The notes below the pieces were generated by a model. It did not search any database and was not told the DNA's origin. It saw only the letters and a list, made by a program, of their open reading frames with translations. 64,000 nt of DNA from CAVSJA01 sp963728145 (GTDB lineage Bacteria; Bacteroidota; Bacteroidia; Chitinophagales; Chitinophagaceae), in NCBI GenBank assembly GCA_963728145.1, contig CAVSJA010000007.1, forward strand, positions 124,001-188,000, given 5' to 3'. How positions within the stretch are numbered: the stretch's first letter is position 1; each line of letters starts with the position of its first letter. Of this stretch, positions 10,486 through 18,741 are shown piece after piece. Both the position numbers and the translations under genes were made by a program.

Positions 10486-10800
10486 ATGGAAAATCAGCAC
10501 CAGCCGCAGAACCAGTTAAACATTGAGATATCCGAAGAAGTTGCCGAAGGATCGTATGCCAATCTCGCCATCATTACGCATTCACATGCAGAGTTCGTTA
10601 TTGACTTTGTAAACGTAATGCCAGGCACTCCAAAAAGCAAAGTAAAATCGAGAATTATATTTACTCCACAACACGCAAAGCGCTTCATGAAAGCATTGAG
10701 TGAAAACATACAGAGATTTGAAGCTGTTAATGGTAAGATCCAAGACCTCGAGGATGTACAAATACCGATGACATTCGGTGGTCCAACCGCACAAGCGTAG
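10486..10800 (+). CDS. DUF3467-domain protein
   Basis: 104 residues, soluble, no signal peptide. The motifs NIEISEEVAEGSYANLAII, HSHAEFVIDFVNVMPG and IIFTPQHAKRFMKAL are those of DUF3467, a small conserved protein of unknown function common in Bacteroidota. The ATG at 10486 is preceded about 20 bases upstream by TATTTTTG (10461-10468), a good match to the Bacteroidota -7 element, so it probably has its own promoter. Its last codons (PTAQA) are echoed by a diverged copy about 280 bases downstream, beyond a palindromic repeat. Confidence 0.85.
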   Translation: MENQHQPQNQLNIEISEEVAEGSYANLAIITHSHAEFVIDFVNVMPGTPKSKVKSRIIFTPQHAKRFMKALSENIQRFEAVNGKIQDLEDVQIPMTFGGPTAQA

Positions 10801-10874
10801 CATCCATGATATAACTTCATTGGGAAGTTCTCGTTCTCATCCTTTACACTTTTCATTTCGAGCCGCCCTCCCCA

Positions 10875-11055
10875 GAACCTTGTCATTTCGAGCCCGGCGC
10901 ATAAGGGCAATCAACATAAGAACGACCAGGGCGAGAAATCTGCGAAATAGGCAACTCTCCGAAATTCGATCAGTTACTAATTACAAAGATTTCTCGCCCT
11001 TCAAACCTGTATTGCAAAGTTGCATCAGTTCGCCGGGCTCGAAATGACAAGGTTC
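10875..11055. repeat. Nested palindromic repeat (REP/BIME-like)
   Basis: A perfect 25-bp inverted repeat (10875-10899 against 11031-11055; core CCTTGTCATTTCGAGCCCGG) encloses a second perfect 14-bp inverted repeat (AGGGCGAGAAATCT at 10928-10941, complement at 10987-11000). Weaker complementarity continues outside the outer arms (GCCCTCCCC against GGGGAGGGC). The whole 10801-11135 gap is occupied by this structure plus flanking unique sequence and has no convincing gene. Confidence 0.85.
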
Positions 11056-11135
11056 AGGAGGGGAGGGCCGACCGCGCAGGCGTAGACTCTACGAATTTCA
11101 TTCGAAGGCGTTAATACCTTGGTAAGTGCGAGATT

Positions 11136-11853
11136 TTCGACACGCCAATAATCAATAATCAATGCTCAATAATCAATGCTCAAATCAATCTCAACAATCA
11201 TTGGTCAACGCTCAGCACTCATCAGTCAACGCCAATAGCCAATAATCAATATTCAATAGGGAACGCTACTGGTTACGCTTTTTTTCCTTGTTGTTGTTAT
11301 TTGTGGCTGTGATGATACTCTTGGCAGTAATTGCAACTAGCTCCTCGCATTCGTTTCTGAGATCAACTACCAATTTTTCATTTTTTATAAGTTGCTGATG
11401 GATTATGAGCTTCAGGCAGACACGGGTCTCTTTGAGTTCTTTTAAGACAACTTTCATCTTATGAATAAAATCATCCCTCGATTCGGCGCCTTGTGCTTCA
11501 CCATAATTCATCGCAGGTGAACTTCCACACCTGGTCAATTGATCGCGTATATAATTGGCGGCTTTTGTGTTGGGCAGCATCCTTGCCAGCTCCACTATCC
11601 TGGCAGAAAAGCTGACAAGCCTATCCTCCAGATCATATTCTTTCTCTTTCATAGCTATACTTTTTAAGGTTAATAAATGTGGGCTACACAGAAAGATTAA
11701 TACTAAGTCTTTACCTTGAAGTTGGCTGTTGACGTTGATATTGGCGTTGATTGTTGGCGTTGACTGATGAGTGCTGAGCGTTGACTGTTGATTGTTGATA
11801 TTGATTTGAGAATTGAATATCGAATATTGATTATTGATTATTGGCGTGTCGAA
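11136..11853. mobile_element. Inverted-repeat element carrying a four-helix-bundle gene (IVS-like)
   Basis: Both ends begin TTCGACACGCCAATAATCAA reading inward (from 11136 on the plus strand; from 11853 on the minus strand). The arms (about 11136-11250 and 11740-11853) stay alignable for about 110 bp, including an identical stretch with CAACGCTCAGCACTCATCAG, with scattered differences made of AATAATC/AACAATC words. Between them lies one gene, a four-helix-bundle protein. Terminal inverted repeats around a single ORF of this family is the architecture of intervening sequences in 23S rRNA genes of some bacteria, but here it lies between DUF3467 and radC. No clear target duplication was seen. 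Mobility is inferred. Confidence 0.6.
11266..11652 (-). CDS. Four-helix-bundle protein (23S rRNA intervening-sequence/S23 family)
   Basis: 128 residues, all helical. MNYGEAQGAESRDDFIHKMK and VVLKELKETRVCLKLI are hallmarks of the four-helix-bundle family (TIGR02436, related to S23 proteins of rRNA intervening sequences and to Avd of diversity-generating retroelements). I start at the ATG 11652 (MKEKEYDLEDRL). The frame is open further upstream to 11859, but that extension only translates the inverted-repeat arm into Asn/Gln/Ile-rich sequence and is unlikely to be real. The C-terminus is Asn/Lys-rich. Known members form pentamers and bind nucleic acid or a reverse transcriptase; no reverse transcriptase is in this window. 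The function here is unknown. Confidence 0.85.
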   Translation of the reverse strand: MKEKEYDLEDRLVSFSARIVELARMLPNTKAANYIRDQLTRCGSSPAMNYGEAQGAESRDDFIHKMKVVLKELKETRVCLKLIIHQQLIKNEKLVVDLRNECEELVAITAKSIITATNNNNKEKKRNQ

Positions 11854-11893
11854 TAACAAGAACTTACAAAGGACTCAGGTTTTCTGATCACTT

Positions 11894-12586
11894 CTACAAT
11901 ATCCCTTCATCCGCAAACGAATAGTAACCTTGCTCACTTACAATAATGTGATCCAACACTCGAATGTCAAAAAACATCGCTGCCTGCTTAATCTTCTGCG
12001 TTAGTTCTTCATCTGAACGGCTGGGCTTGAGGCTGCCTGAAGGGTGATTATGACAAAGGATTAGACTGGTGGCATCTTCCTCCAGCGCCTTCTTCATTAT
12101 TATACGAGGATCGGCGACCGTGCCTGTGATTCCTCCCTGGCTAACGATCTCAAAATGGTTGATCCGGTTCGACCGGTTAAGGTAGACCACGGCAAAGACC
12201 TCATGGAGATGGTCTTTCAGGAGGCTCTGCAGGTACTTGGCGATTTCCCGGCTATCGCTCACATGGGGCTTCTCGAGGTAAGAAGCGGCCTGCCGGCGGC
12301 GGCCCAGTTCCAGGGCGGCCACGATATTGATGGCCTTGGCCAGGCCGATACCCTTAATCCGGGTCAGCTCGCGGACCGAGACCTTGCCAAGTTCATTCAA
12401 ATTATTTTTCCCGAGCAAAAGCACCTCCCGGGCCAGGTCGACGGCCGACTTTTGACGTGTCCCATTGTTAATCAATATGGCAAGTAATTCGGAATCACTC
12501 AGAGCCCGCGGTGTTTTACGAAGTAGCTTTTCCCGGGGGCGATCATCCTCGGCCCATTGTCGAATTGTTTGGTTCTGCTCTTGCAT
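11894..12586 (-). CDS. radC: RadC family JAB1/MPN protein
   Basis: 230 residues. N-terminal helix-hairpin-helix region (LTRIKGIGLAKAINIVAALE, about residues 74-93) followed by the JAMM metalloprotease-like domain with H179-x-H181-PSG and D192 (CHNHPSGSLKPSRSDEEL). This is full length for RadC. The family was named for DNA repair, but its biochemical role is unsettled; the JAMM signature suggests a zinc enzyme. The gene is divergent from the small membrane-protein gene at 12717. The middle of the gene (about 12150-12450) is visibly richer in G+C than its neighbours. Confidence 0.92.
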   Translation of the reverse strand: MQEQNQTIRQWAEDDRPREKLLRKTPRALSDSELLAILINNGTRQKSAVDLAREVLLLGKNNLNELGKVSVRELTRIKGIGLAKAINIVAALELGRRRQAASYLEKPHVSDSREIAKYLQSLLKDHLHEVFAVVYLNRSNRINHFEIVSQGGITGTVADPRIIMKKALEEDATSLILCHNHPSGSLKPSRSDEELTQKIKQAAMFFDIRVLDHIIVSEQGYYSFADEGIL

Positions 12587-12716
12587 AATTCGATGTTTGC
12601 TATTATATTAGTATTATAACACCCGGTTAACATTTCAGGTAATAAGAGCCAGTGATTGGCGTTATTACGCGAAAGCCGGGAAATCCGAACCTTTTGAAAA
12701 ACAAAATCCACATCCA

Positions 12717-12941
12717 ATGAAACGCAGATCTACATTAGCAGCGATCGGTGGCTACCAACCATTCCTTTTCGCAATCGGCATGTACTTCGCCGCGCTTTTT
12801 TTCTCGATCTTTATTTGTTCAGCAATCTTTCATGCGATCAATACTCCAGCAAAGGGTTTGAGCGCTAAGGATAGCAATACTGAAAACAAAACTGCATCGC
12901 TCAATAATAGCCAGCAAGTGTTATTGACGGTAGCGAAATAG
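12717..12941 (+). CDS. Small single-span membrane protein, unknown
   Basis: 74 residues with one hydrophobic segment (LFAIGMYFAALFFSIFICSA, residues about 16-36) followed by a short Asn/Ser/Lys-rich tail. The start (MKRRSTLAAIGGYQP) is the only ATG in frame. It lies between divergent radC and prs. No family recognised; short length makes the call moderate. The overlapping antisense open frame (12830-13078) has no protein-like features. Confidence 0.5.
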   Translation: MKRRSTLAAIGGYQPFLFAIGMYFAALFFSIFICSAIFHAINTPAKGLSAKDSNTENKTASLNNSQQVLLTVAK

Positions 12942-13072
12942 TTTTTTTCCCATTTTTTTCGTTGATCGGGCCCATCGGGCAATGAAATGTTTTCATTATT
13001 GAAAAGTTTTCTTGCCCGGTGTAGTCCCTTGTTCTCTCCCTTTTTTATCTTCGCCGCACATTTCAAAGCGGT

Positions 13073-14023
13073 ATGCAAACATCTCCCAAGATCTTCTCAG
13101 GCACGGGCTCTCAATATCTGGCGGACAAAATAGCACGCAAGTTTGGTGGCAGCCTCGGAAAAGTAACCATCTCCAGGTTCAGCGATGGTGAAATCCAGCC
13201 AGTGTTCCAGGAAAGTATTCGTGGAGATATGGTCTTCCTTGTGCAATCCACTTTCTCGCCCGCAGAAAACATTATTGAGCTTTTACTGATGATCGATGCT
13301 GCCCGACGGGCCTCAGCATACAAGGTCATTGCGGTGATCCCTTATTTTGGATATGCCCGCCAGGACCGAAAGGATAAACCCCGGGTAGCAATTGGTTCAA
13401 AGTTGATCGCCAATATGTTAGTTGCGGCCGGTGCGGACCGGGTCATCACGATGGATCTTCACGCTCCCCAGATCCAGGGCTATTTTGATATACCCGTTGA
13501 CCACCTGGATAGCTCGGCAATTTTTATCCCTTACATAGAGCAACTACAGCTCGAAAACCTTACCTTTGCGGCCCCCGATGTAGGAAGTGCAAACAGGATC
13601 AGGGAAATAGCCAGTTATTTCAATGCGGAAATGGTGATCTGCGATAAACATCGCAAGCGGGCAAATGAAATAGCGAGCATGGTGGTGATCGGAGATGTGA
13701 CAGACAGGGACGTGGTTCTGATTGATGATATCTGCGACACGGGAGGAACGCTGGCCAAAGCAGCAGGACTATTGAAGGAGAAAGGGGCCAGAAGTGTAAG
13801 AGCTCTTTGTACGCATCCGGTATTAAGCGGGAATGCATATGCGAATATTGAGAACAGTGTTTTGGAAGAATTAGTGGTTTGCGATACCATTCCATTAAAA
13901 CAAGAAATTGCAAAGATGAAAGTGCTCAGCGTTGCAGAACTTTTCGCAGTAGCAATTCGAAACGCTTACGAGAATAGAAGTATCACTGGTTTGTTTATAC
14001 ATAGTCAACGTAGGAATAAATAG
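13073..14023 (+). CDS. prs: Ribose-phosphate pyrophosphokinase
   Basis: 316 residues, the usual length. It makes phosphoribosyl pyrophosphate from ribose 5-phosphate and ATP for nucleotide, His and Trp synthesis. The catalytic flexible loop (YFGYARQDRKDKPR, about 91-104), the metal-binding MDLHAPQIQGYFDIPVDHL and the PRPP-binding loop VVLIDDICDTGGTL (214-227) are all intact. ATG at 13073. The stop codon at 14021-14023 runs directly into a word-repeat array, followed by rplY. Confidence 0.97.
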   Translation: MQTSPKIFSGTGSQYLADKIARKFGGSLGKVTISRFSDGEIQPVFQESIRGDMVFLVQSTFSPAENIIELLLMIDAARRASAYKVIAVIPYFGYARQDRKDKPRVAIGSKLIANMLVAAGADRVITMDLHAPQIQGYFDIPVDHLDSSAIFIPYIEQLQLENLTFAAPDVGSANRIREIASYFNAEMVICDKHRKRANEIASMVVIGDVTDRDVVLIDDICDTGGTLAKAAGLLKEKGARSVRALCTHPVLSGNAYANIENSVLEELVVCDTIPLKQEIAKMKVLSVAELFAVAIRNAYENRSITGLFIHSQRRNK

Positions 14024-14088
14024 GCAATTGGCAAGTAGTGCAATTGGCAAGAGGCAAAAGGCAAGAGGCAATAGGCAAAAGGCAATAC
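14023..14088. repeat. GGCAATA/GGCAAGA word array
   Basis: Degenerate 7-base words (ggcaatt, ggcaaga, ggcaaaa, ggcaata) repeat about nine times starting at the last base of the prs stop codon. A second short word run (CAAATCTCAAATAACAAATA) fills 14119-14150 just before rplY. The same ggcaata/ggcaaga words recur in the nuoA-nuoB and nuoD-nuoH spacers. Not regular enough for a microsatellite or CRISPR. Confidence 0.8.
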
Positions 14089-14152
14089 AAAATGGACATC
14101 CCAAAGTTTCGGGATTCAATAGCAAATCTCAAATAACAAATATCAAATAACG

Positions 14153-14827
14153 ATGAAGACAATTACAATCGAAGGACAACTGAGGACCGATACCGGGAAA
14201 AAAGCCACCCGACAATATCGCTCTCAGGGACTGGTGCCTGGTGTAATTTATGGCGGTAAGCAGGAAGTATATTTTGTTGCTCCCTTGCTGGCTTTTAAAT
14301 CGCTTGTTTACACTCCCGATTTCCAGTTAGCAGAAATTAAATTGAATGGCAACAGCCACCAATGCATCATGAAGGATCTTCAATTCGATCCGATCAATGA
14401 CAGGCTGGCTCATGCTGATTTCCTTGAGCTTCGTGAAGACAGAAAAGTGATTGCGGACATTCCTTTGAAATTTTCGGGTGTGCCCGAAGGTGTAAAAGAA
14501 GGAGGAAAGCTGATCACAAAAATGAAATCGCTTAAGATTAAGACTCTTCCAAAGTATTTACGCGAGAATATTGAAGTTGACCTAACCAAACTTCAATTGC
14601 ATGGAAATATCCGGGTAGAAGATGTGCAGGTTGAACATTATGAGATACTCAATTCTCCCCGTATTCCAATTGCTTCAGTAGTAATTACCCGTCAGCTTAA
14701 GGTAGAAGAAGCAACCGCTGGAGCAACTCCTGCTGCCGGTGCTGCTGCTCCTGCTGCTGGTGCCCCGGCCGCGGCTGCTGCCCCCGCTGCTGCAGCTCCT
14801 GCTGGTGGAAAGAAGAAGAAAGACTAG
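14153..14827 (+). CDS. rplY: 50S ribosomal protein L25/general stress protein Ctc
   Basis: 224 residues. The N-terminal 5S-rRNA-binding L25 domain (GQLRTDTGKKATRQYRSQGL, about 5-92) is followed by the beta-barrel TL5/Ctc domain (IADIPLKFSGVPEGVKEGG) and an Ala/Pro-rich low-complexity tail ending in GGKKKKD. It binds 5S rRNA in the large subunit. The order prs-rplY-pth is common in bacteria, which supports the call. A perfect intrinsic terminator follows 39 bases after the stop. Confidence 0.96.
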   Translation: MKTITIEGQLRTDTGKKATRQYRSQGLVPGVIYGGKQEVYFVAPLLAFKSLVYTPDFQLAEIKLNGNSHQCIMKDLQFDPINDRLAHADFLELREDRKVIADIPLKFSGVPEGVKEGGKLITKMKSLKIKTLPKYLRENIEVDLTKLQLHGNIRVEDVQVEHYEILNSPRIPIASVVITRQLKVEEATAGATPAAGAAAPAAGAPAAAAAPAAAAPAGGKKKKD

Positions 14828-14849
14828 GAAAGCTCCCGATAACTATTGA

Positions 14850-15022
14850 GAGAGCCAAGAGCTTTGAGCTGCGAGCTAAACCTCGCAGCTTTTTTATTGG
14901 CGGTCGCGAAGAACAAGGAAATGTTTTTGTTTTCTTTTCGTGTATTCCGTGTCCATCACAAATTTTTTTTCTTGTATTATCGGGAACTCACAGCTCACAG
15001 CTCGAAGCTCATAGCTCACAGC
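14850..15022. repeat. Inverted GAGCT-word arms between rplY and pth
   Basis: Words of the form gagct/cagctc fill 14850-14876 and, in the opposite orientation, about 14985-15022. The arms pair over about 26 bp with about four mismatches, so the spacer could form a long stem that includes the terminator of rplY within its left side. The middle (14900-14980) has no gene-like feature. Confidence 0.65.
14867..14896 (+). terminator. Intrinsic terminator of rplY
   Basis: AGCTGCGAG (14867-14875) pairs perfectly with CTCGCAGCT (14882-14890) around a six-base loop and is followed by TTTTTT. It is built from the same gagct words as the surrounding array. Confidence 0.88.
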
Positions 15023-15092
15023 CTATTCCTATCCATAAATCTTAACCGCAGATTGGCTGGTAACCGATAATTTTGGCGCTCAAAATCAGTTA

Positions 15093-15671
15093 ATGACCAA
15101 ATACCTGATCGTTGGCCTGGGTAATATTGGAGCCGAATATGCCAAAACAAGGCATAATATCGGTTTTGACGTGGCGGACGCGTTTGTTTCGAAACATGAG
15201 GGTCTGTTTTTTTCAGAAAGGCTGGCTAGTGTCGCTCAATTTAACTGGAAGGGTAAGAACTTGACTATTATCAAACCAACCACCTATATGAATCTTAGTG
15301 GGCGGGCAGTCAAATACTGGATGGATAAAGAAAGGATCCAATTAAATAACGTATTGGTGATTTTGGACGAGGTGGCCCTTCCTTTGAATAAGCTTAGACT
15401 TAAGCCAGGAGGAAGTGCTGCCGGGCATAATGGACTAAAGAGTATTGAAGAATCGTTAGTCACCAATCAATATCCAAGACTTCGGTTTGGGATCGGCAAT
15501 GATTATCCAAAGGGATCGCAGGTTGATTATGTGCTCGGAGAATGGACGGAAGCGGAGTTGCCATTAGTGCAATTTAAGATTCAAAAAGCTGTAGACATTA
15601 TTGAAAGTTTTCTAACAGCGGGCTTAGAACGAACCATGAGCGAGTTTAATAAATTGGAGATCAGCCTATGA
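15093..15671 (+). CDS. pth: Peptidyl-tRNA hydrolase
   Basis: 192 residues. It releases peptidyl groups from stalled peptidyl-tRNA. The catalytic set is present: N11 (VGLGNIG), H21 (KTRHNIGFD), N67 (TYMNLSG), D92 (VILDEVALP) and N113 (AGHNGLKS). Standard length for the family. A TAATTTTG sequence at 15068-15075, 18 bases before the ATG, matches the Bacteroidota -7 element and suggests a separate promoter downstream of the rplY terminator. Confidence 0.96.
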   Translation: MTKYLIVGLGNIGAEYAKTRHNIGFDVADAFVSKHEGLFFSERLASVAQFNWKGKNLTIIKPTTYMNLSGRAVKYWMDKERIQLNNVLVILDEVALPLNKLRLKPGGSAAGHNGLKSIEESLVTNQYPRLRFGIGNDYPKGSQVDYVLGEWTEAELPLVQFKIQKAVDIIESFLTAGLERTMSEFNKLEISL

Positions 15672-15819
15672 TTTATAATGCGGAATCTTTATTTTCGCAA
15701 AAAGAAAGTATATTGAATTAATATTTTGATATTCAATATTCCTATGTGAATCGTACCCACAGGTCTTTCCAGGCCCATGAAACTTGAAAACAATTCTTCA
15801 TTAAACCCTCTTATTGAAT

Positions 15820-16431
15820 ATGAAAATATTCTGTGTAGGCCGTAACTATGTGGCTCATGCCAAAGAGCTTGGTAATGAAATTCCGGATGAACCGATTATC
15901 TTTATGAAACCCAAGAGCGCTTTACTGCAGTCACATACCCCTTTTTATTACCCTGAATTTACCAACGAACTGCATTACGAATGTGAACTTGTTTTGCGCA
16001 TTTCCAAAAATGGGAAATATATCCAGGACCGCTTTGCGAGTAAATATTATGATGCGGTTTCCGTGGGCATCGATTTTACTGCAAGAGACGTGCAGGAGGA
16101 ATTGAAGTCAAAAGGACTTCCCTGGGAAAAAGCTAAAGCCTGGGATAATTCTGCAGTTATTGGAAAATGGATCCCGCTTCCCAACATAAAGAATAAAAAA
16201 GATATCAATTTCTGCCTTTACAAAAACAAAGAGTTGGTTCAACAGGGAAATTCCAACTTAATGATCAACAATTTTGACAAGGTAATCGCGTATATCTCAA
16301 ATTACTTTTCAGTAAACATCGGTGACCTCGTTTTTACCGGCACACCTGCAGGTGTTGGCGAATGTGTTGTTGGAGATGAACTGGAAGGGTTCATTGAGGA
16401 TGATAGTTTACTCCAAGTTGAGATTAAATAA
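15820..16431 (+). CDS. Fumarylacetoacetate hydrolase family protein
   Basis: About 203 residues. RNYVAHAKELGNEIPDEPII, HYECELVLRIS, GIDFTARDVQ and PWEKAKAWDNSAVIG are characteristic of the small FAH family, including acylpyruvases and oxaloacetate decarboxylases. The acidic metal ligands (E-x-E of the HYECELV stretch and the later D) are visible. I choose ATG 15820 (MKIFCVGRNY); a TTG two codons upstream at 15814 is also in frame. Exact substrate unknown. The spacer after the stop is a word-repeat hairpin. Confidence 0.9.
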   Translation: MKIFCVGRNYVAHAKELGNEIPDEPIIFMKPKSALLQSHTPFYYPEFTNELHYECELVLRISKNGKYIQDRFASKYYDAVSVGIDFTARDVQEELKSKGLPWEKAKAWDNSAVIGKWIPLPNIKNKKDINFCLYKNKELVQQGNSNLMINNFDKVIAYISNYFSVNIGDLVFTGTPAGVGECVVGDELEGFIEDDSLLQVEIK

Positions 16432-16441
16432 AAAATAAATA

Positions 16442-16528
16442 GATTGTTTGATGGCTGTATTGTTAGATGGTTGGGTTCATAAATAGTAAACCCAACAATC
16501 AAACAATTTTAACAATCAAACCATCAAA
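16442..16528. repeat. Hairpin-forming word array (GATTGTT/AACAATC), copy 1
   Basis: The spacer between the FAH-family gene and the E1 gene consists of gattgttagatggtt-type words followed by their approximate complement (aacccaacaatcaaacaat), with a short loop around ataaatagtaaa. A nearly identical 45-base core occurs at 22802-22850 between nuoH and nuoI, so it is a dispersed element. Confidence 0.8.
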
Positions 16529-16554
16529 GTTGACTTTCCGCTCTAACGTTTGCT

Positions 16555-18621
16555 ATGGTCCATCCGGATATCTTGCTGAAAGCCTATCGCATGATGTGCA
16601 TGGCCCGCAATATGGCGGAGACCTATGAAGCAAACCGTCAGATCTGCAAATATGTTCATTCAACTTCCCGAGGGCATGAAGCCATTCAACTGGCAACTGC
16701 GTTCCAACTATTACCCATTGATTTTGTTTCTCCTTACTACCGCGATGAAAGTATTTTATTAGGATTGGGTTTTACACCCTATCAATTGATGTTGCAATTG
16801 CTCGCCAAGGGAGAAGATATTTTTTCTTGCGGGAGAGAATACTATTCACACCCGAATTATCGTGGCGAGGATAAGCCTACCATGATCCATCAAAGTAGTG
16901 CTACGGGAATGCAGGTGATTCCAACAACCGGCATCGCTCAGGGCATCCAATACCTTGAATTAATTAAATCACCATTTCTTCGAAAGGCGAACGGAGGTGA
17001 ATTACCAGTGGTGGTTTGTTCATTGGGGGATGCAAGTATTACAGAAGGTGAGGTCAGTGAAGCATTCCAGGTGGCGGTATTGAAAAAGCTTCCGATCATT
17101 TATCTCGTACAGGATAATAGTTGGGGCATAAGCGTGAGCGCTGAAGAGGCAAGAGTAATGGATGCTTACGATTATGCAGCAGGCTTTCCCGGTATCGAAC
17201 GGGTACGTATCGATGGAAGCAATTTTGAAGAAAGCTATGATTCGATGCGGCGTATCATACAATATGTAAGGCAGCATCGGTCACCCTATTTGGTGCAAGC
17301 AAAAGTTCCATTGCTTGGACATCATACAAGCGGCGTAAGAAAGGAATTTTACCGAAGCGCTGAGGATTGGGACAAACATTTAAAAGACGATCCTGGTCCC
17401 AAACTCAGAAAGCGGTTATTGGAGAATGGTATACGTGAAGATCAAATCCTGCAAATTGAAAAAGAAGCAGCCGGATATATCGCCAGTGAATTTGAAAAAG
17501 CAGTCAATTCACCGGAACCCTCAGCACAAAAAGTAGAAGATCATATATTCGTTCCTACTCCTGTGAAAGAAGAAAGGGGTGTACGATCACCTGCAGGAAA
17601 AGAAAAAGTGATCATGGTGGACGCTGGATTATTTGCGATCAGGGAGATCATGGAAGAATTTCCAGAGGCAATATTTTATGGACAGGATGTAGGGAGAAGA
17701 TTAGGGGGTGTATTTCGCGAAGCGGCGACGCTTGCAGAAAAATTCGGGGATCACAGGGTATTTAATACGGCCATTCATGAAGCCTATATCATCGGTTCAA
17801 CTGCAGGCATGAGCGCAGTTGGCGTAAAGCCGATCGTTGAAATACAATTCGGCGATTATGTGTATCCGGGATTTAATCAACTCGTAACCGAACTATCAAA
17901 GAGTTGTTACTTGAGTTGCGGAAAATTTCCGATTCAATCATTGATCAGAATTCCCGTAGGTGCATACGGAGGTGGTGGTCCTTATCATAGCGGATGCATA
18001 GAAACAACATTATTGTCCATTAAAGGAATAAAAGTTGTTTTCCCATCCAACGCTGCAGATATGAAAGGATTGATGAAAGCAGCCTTCCTTGATCCAAATC
18101 CTGTTGTAATGCTCGAGCATAAAGGACTCTACTGGAGCAAGGTTCCTGGAACGGAAGACGCAAAAACGATTGAACCATCTAGAGATTATATTATTCCGCT
18201 TGGTAAAGGATCCATCGCAATGAATGCCGATCCAAACAAATTATCAAAAGGAGAGACCTGTTGTATCATTACCTATGGAATGGGTGTCTACTGGGCAAAA
18301 GCTGCTGCAACGAAACTCCCAGGACAGGTTGAAATAATCGACCTCCGAACGCTATTTCCCTTAGATGAAGAACTGATTTATTCGACAGTTCAAAAACATG
18401 GGCGTTGTCTTATACTCACCGAAGAGCAAGAAAACAATTCATTCGCTGAATCACTTGCCGGACGAATCGCTAATAAATGTTTCAAATTCCTGGATGCGCC
18501 AGTTGAGGTTCTAGGTGCATTAAATCTCCCCGCGGTGCCGATGAATATCGGTCTCGAAGCCGCCATGCTCCCCAACCCTCAAAAAGTCATTGAAAAACTA
18601 CGCAAACTGCTAAGTTATTAA
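16555..18621 (+). CDS. Fused alpha/beta E1 component of a branched-chain-type 2-oxoacid dehydrogenase
   Basis: 688 residues combining E1-alpha (about 1-320; thiamine-diphosphate site GDASITEGE...QDNSWGIS) and E1-beta (about 350-688; YGQDVGRRLGGVFREA, FNTAIHEAYIIGSTAGM, EIQFGDYVYPGFNQ, RIPVGAYGGGGPYHSG). It decarboxylates a 2-oxoacid using thiamine diphosphate and passes the acyl group to the E2 lipoyl subunit. The fused form is common in Bacteroidota, usually annotated as branched-chain 2-oxoacid dehydrogenase. E2 and E3 are not adjacent. Start ATG 16555 (MVHPDILLKAYRMM). Substrate specificity is inferred only. Confidence 0.92.
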   Translation: MVHPDILLKAYRMMCMARNMAETYEANRQICKYVHSTSRGHEAIQLATAFQLLPIDFVSPYYRDESILLGLGFTPYQLMLQLLAKGEDIFSCGREYYSHPNYRGEDKPTMIHQSSATGMQVIPTTGIAQGIQYLELIKSPFLRKANGGELPVVVCSLGDASITEGEVSEAFQVAVLKKLPIIYLVQDNSWGISVSAEEARVMDAYDYAAGFPGIERVRIDGSNFEESYDSMRRIIQYVRQHRSPYLVQAKVPLLGHHTSGVRKEFYRSAEDWDKHLKDDPGPKLRKRLLENGIREDQILQIEKEAAGYIASEFEKAVNSPEPSAQKVEDHIFVPTPVKEERGVRSPAGKEKVIMVDAGLFAIREIMEEFPEAIFYGQDVGRRLGGVFREAATLAEKFGDHRVFNTAIHEAYIIGSTAGMSAVGVKPIVEIQFGDYVYPGFNQLVTELSKSCYLSCGKFPIQSLIRIPVGAYGGGGPYHSGCIETTLLSIKGIKVVFPSNAADMKGLMKAAFLDPNPVVMLEHKGLYWSKVPGTEDAKTIEPSRDYIIPLGKGSIAMNADPNKLSKGETCCIITYGMGVYWAKAAATKLPGQVEIIDLRTLFPLDEELIYSTVQKHGRCLILTEEQENNSFAESLAGRIANKCFKFLDAPVEVLGALNLPAVPMNIGLEAAMLPNPQKVIEKLRKLLSY

Positions 18622-18741
18622 CGCGTTATACTCAGATCGGTGATTTGACTGATCAGACTCAATTTTAGTGTTTGACATACTCATATTTTCATTAAATTGA
18701 AGAGTTAATTTCCACATCCGAATAACCAGAAAATCAAACTT

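Noticed and set aside
10778..11047. Open frame across the palindromic block
   Set aside because: Its Arg/Thr-rich translation follows the inverted repeat and has no protein-like features.
11136..11853. Diversity-generating retroelement around the four-helix-bundle gene
   Set aside because: The protein is related to Avd, but no reverse transcriptase and no template/variable repeat pair with adenine-specific changes is present.
11653..11859. N-terminal extension of the four-helix-bundle protein
   Set aside because: The open frame continues upstream, but it translates the repeat arm into Asn/Gln/Ile-rich sequence; conserved family sequence begins at the ATG 11652.
12830..13078. Minus-strand open frame upstream of prs
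   Set aside because: Basic, low-complexity translation with no start context; overlaps a better small membrane-protein candidate and the prs leader.
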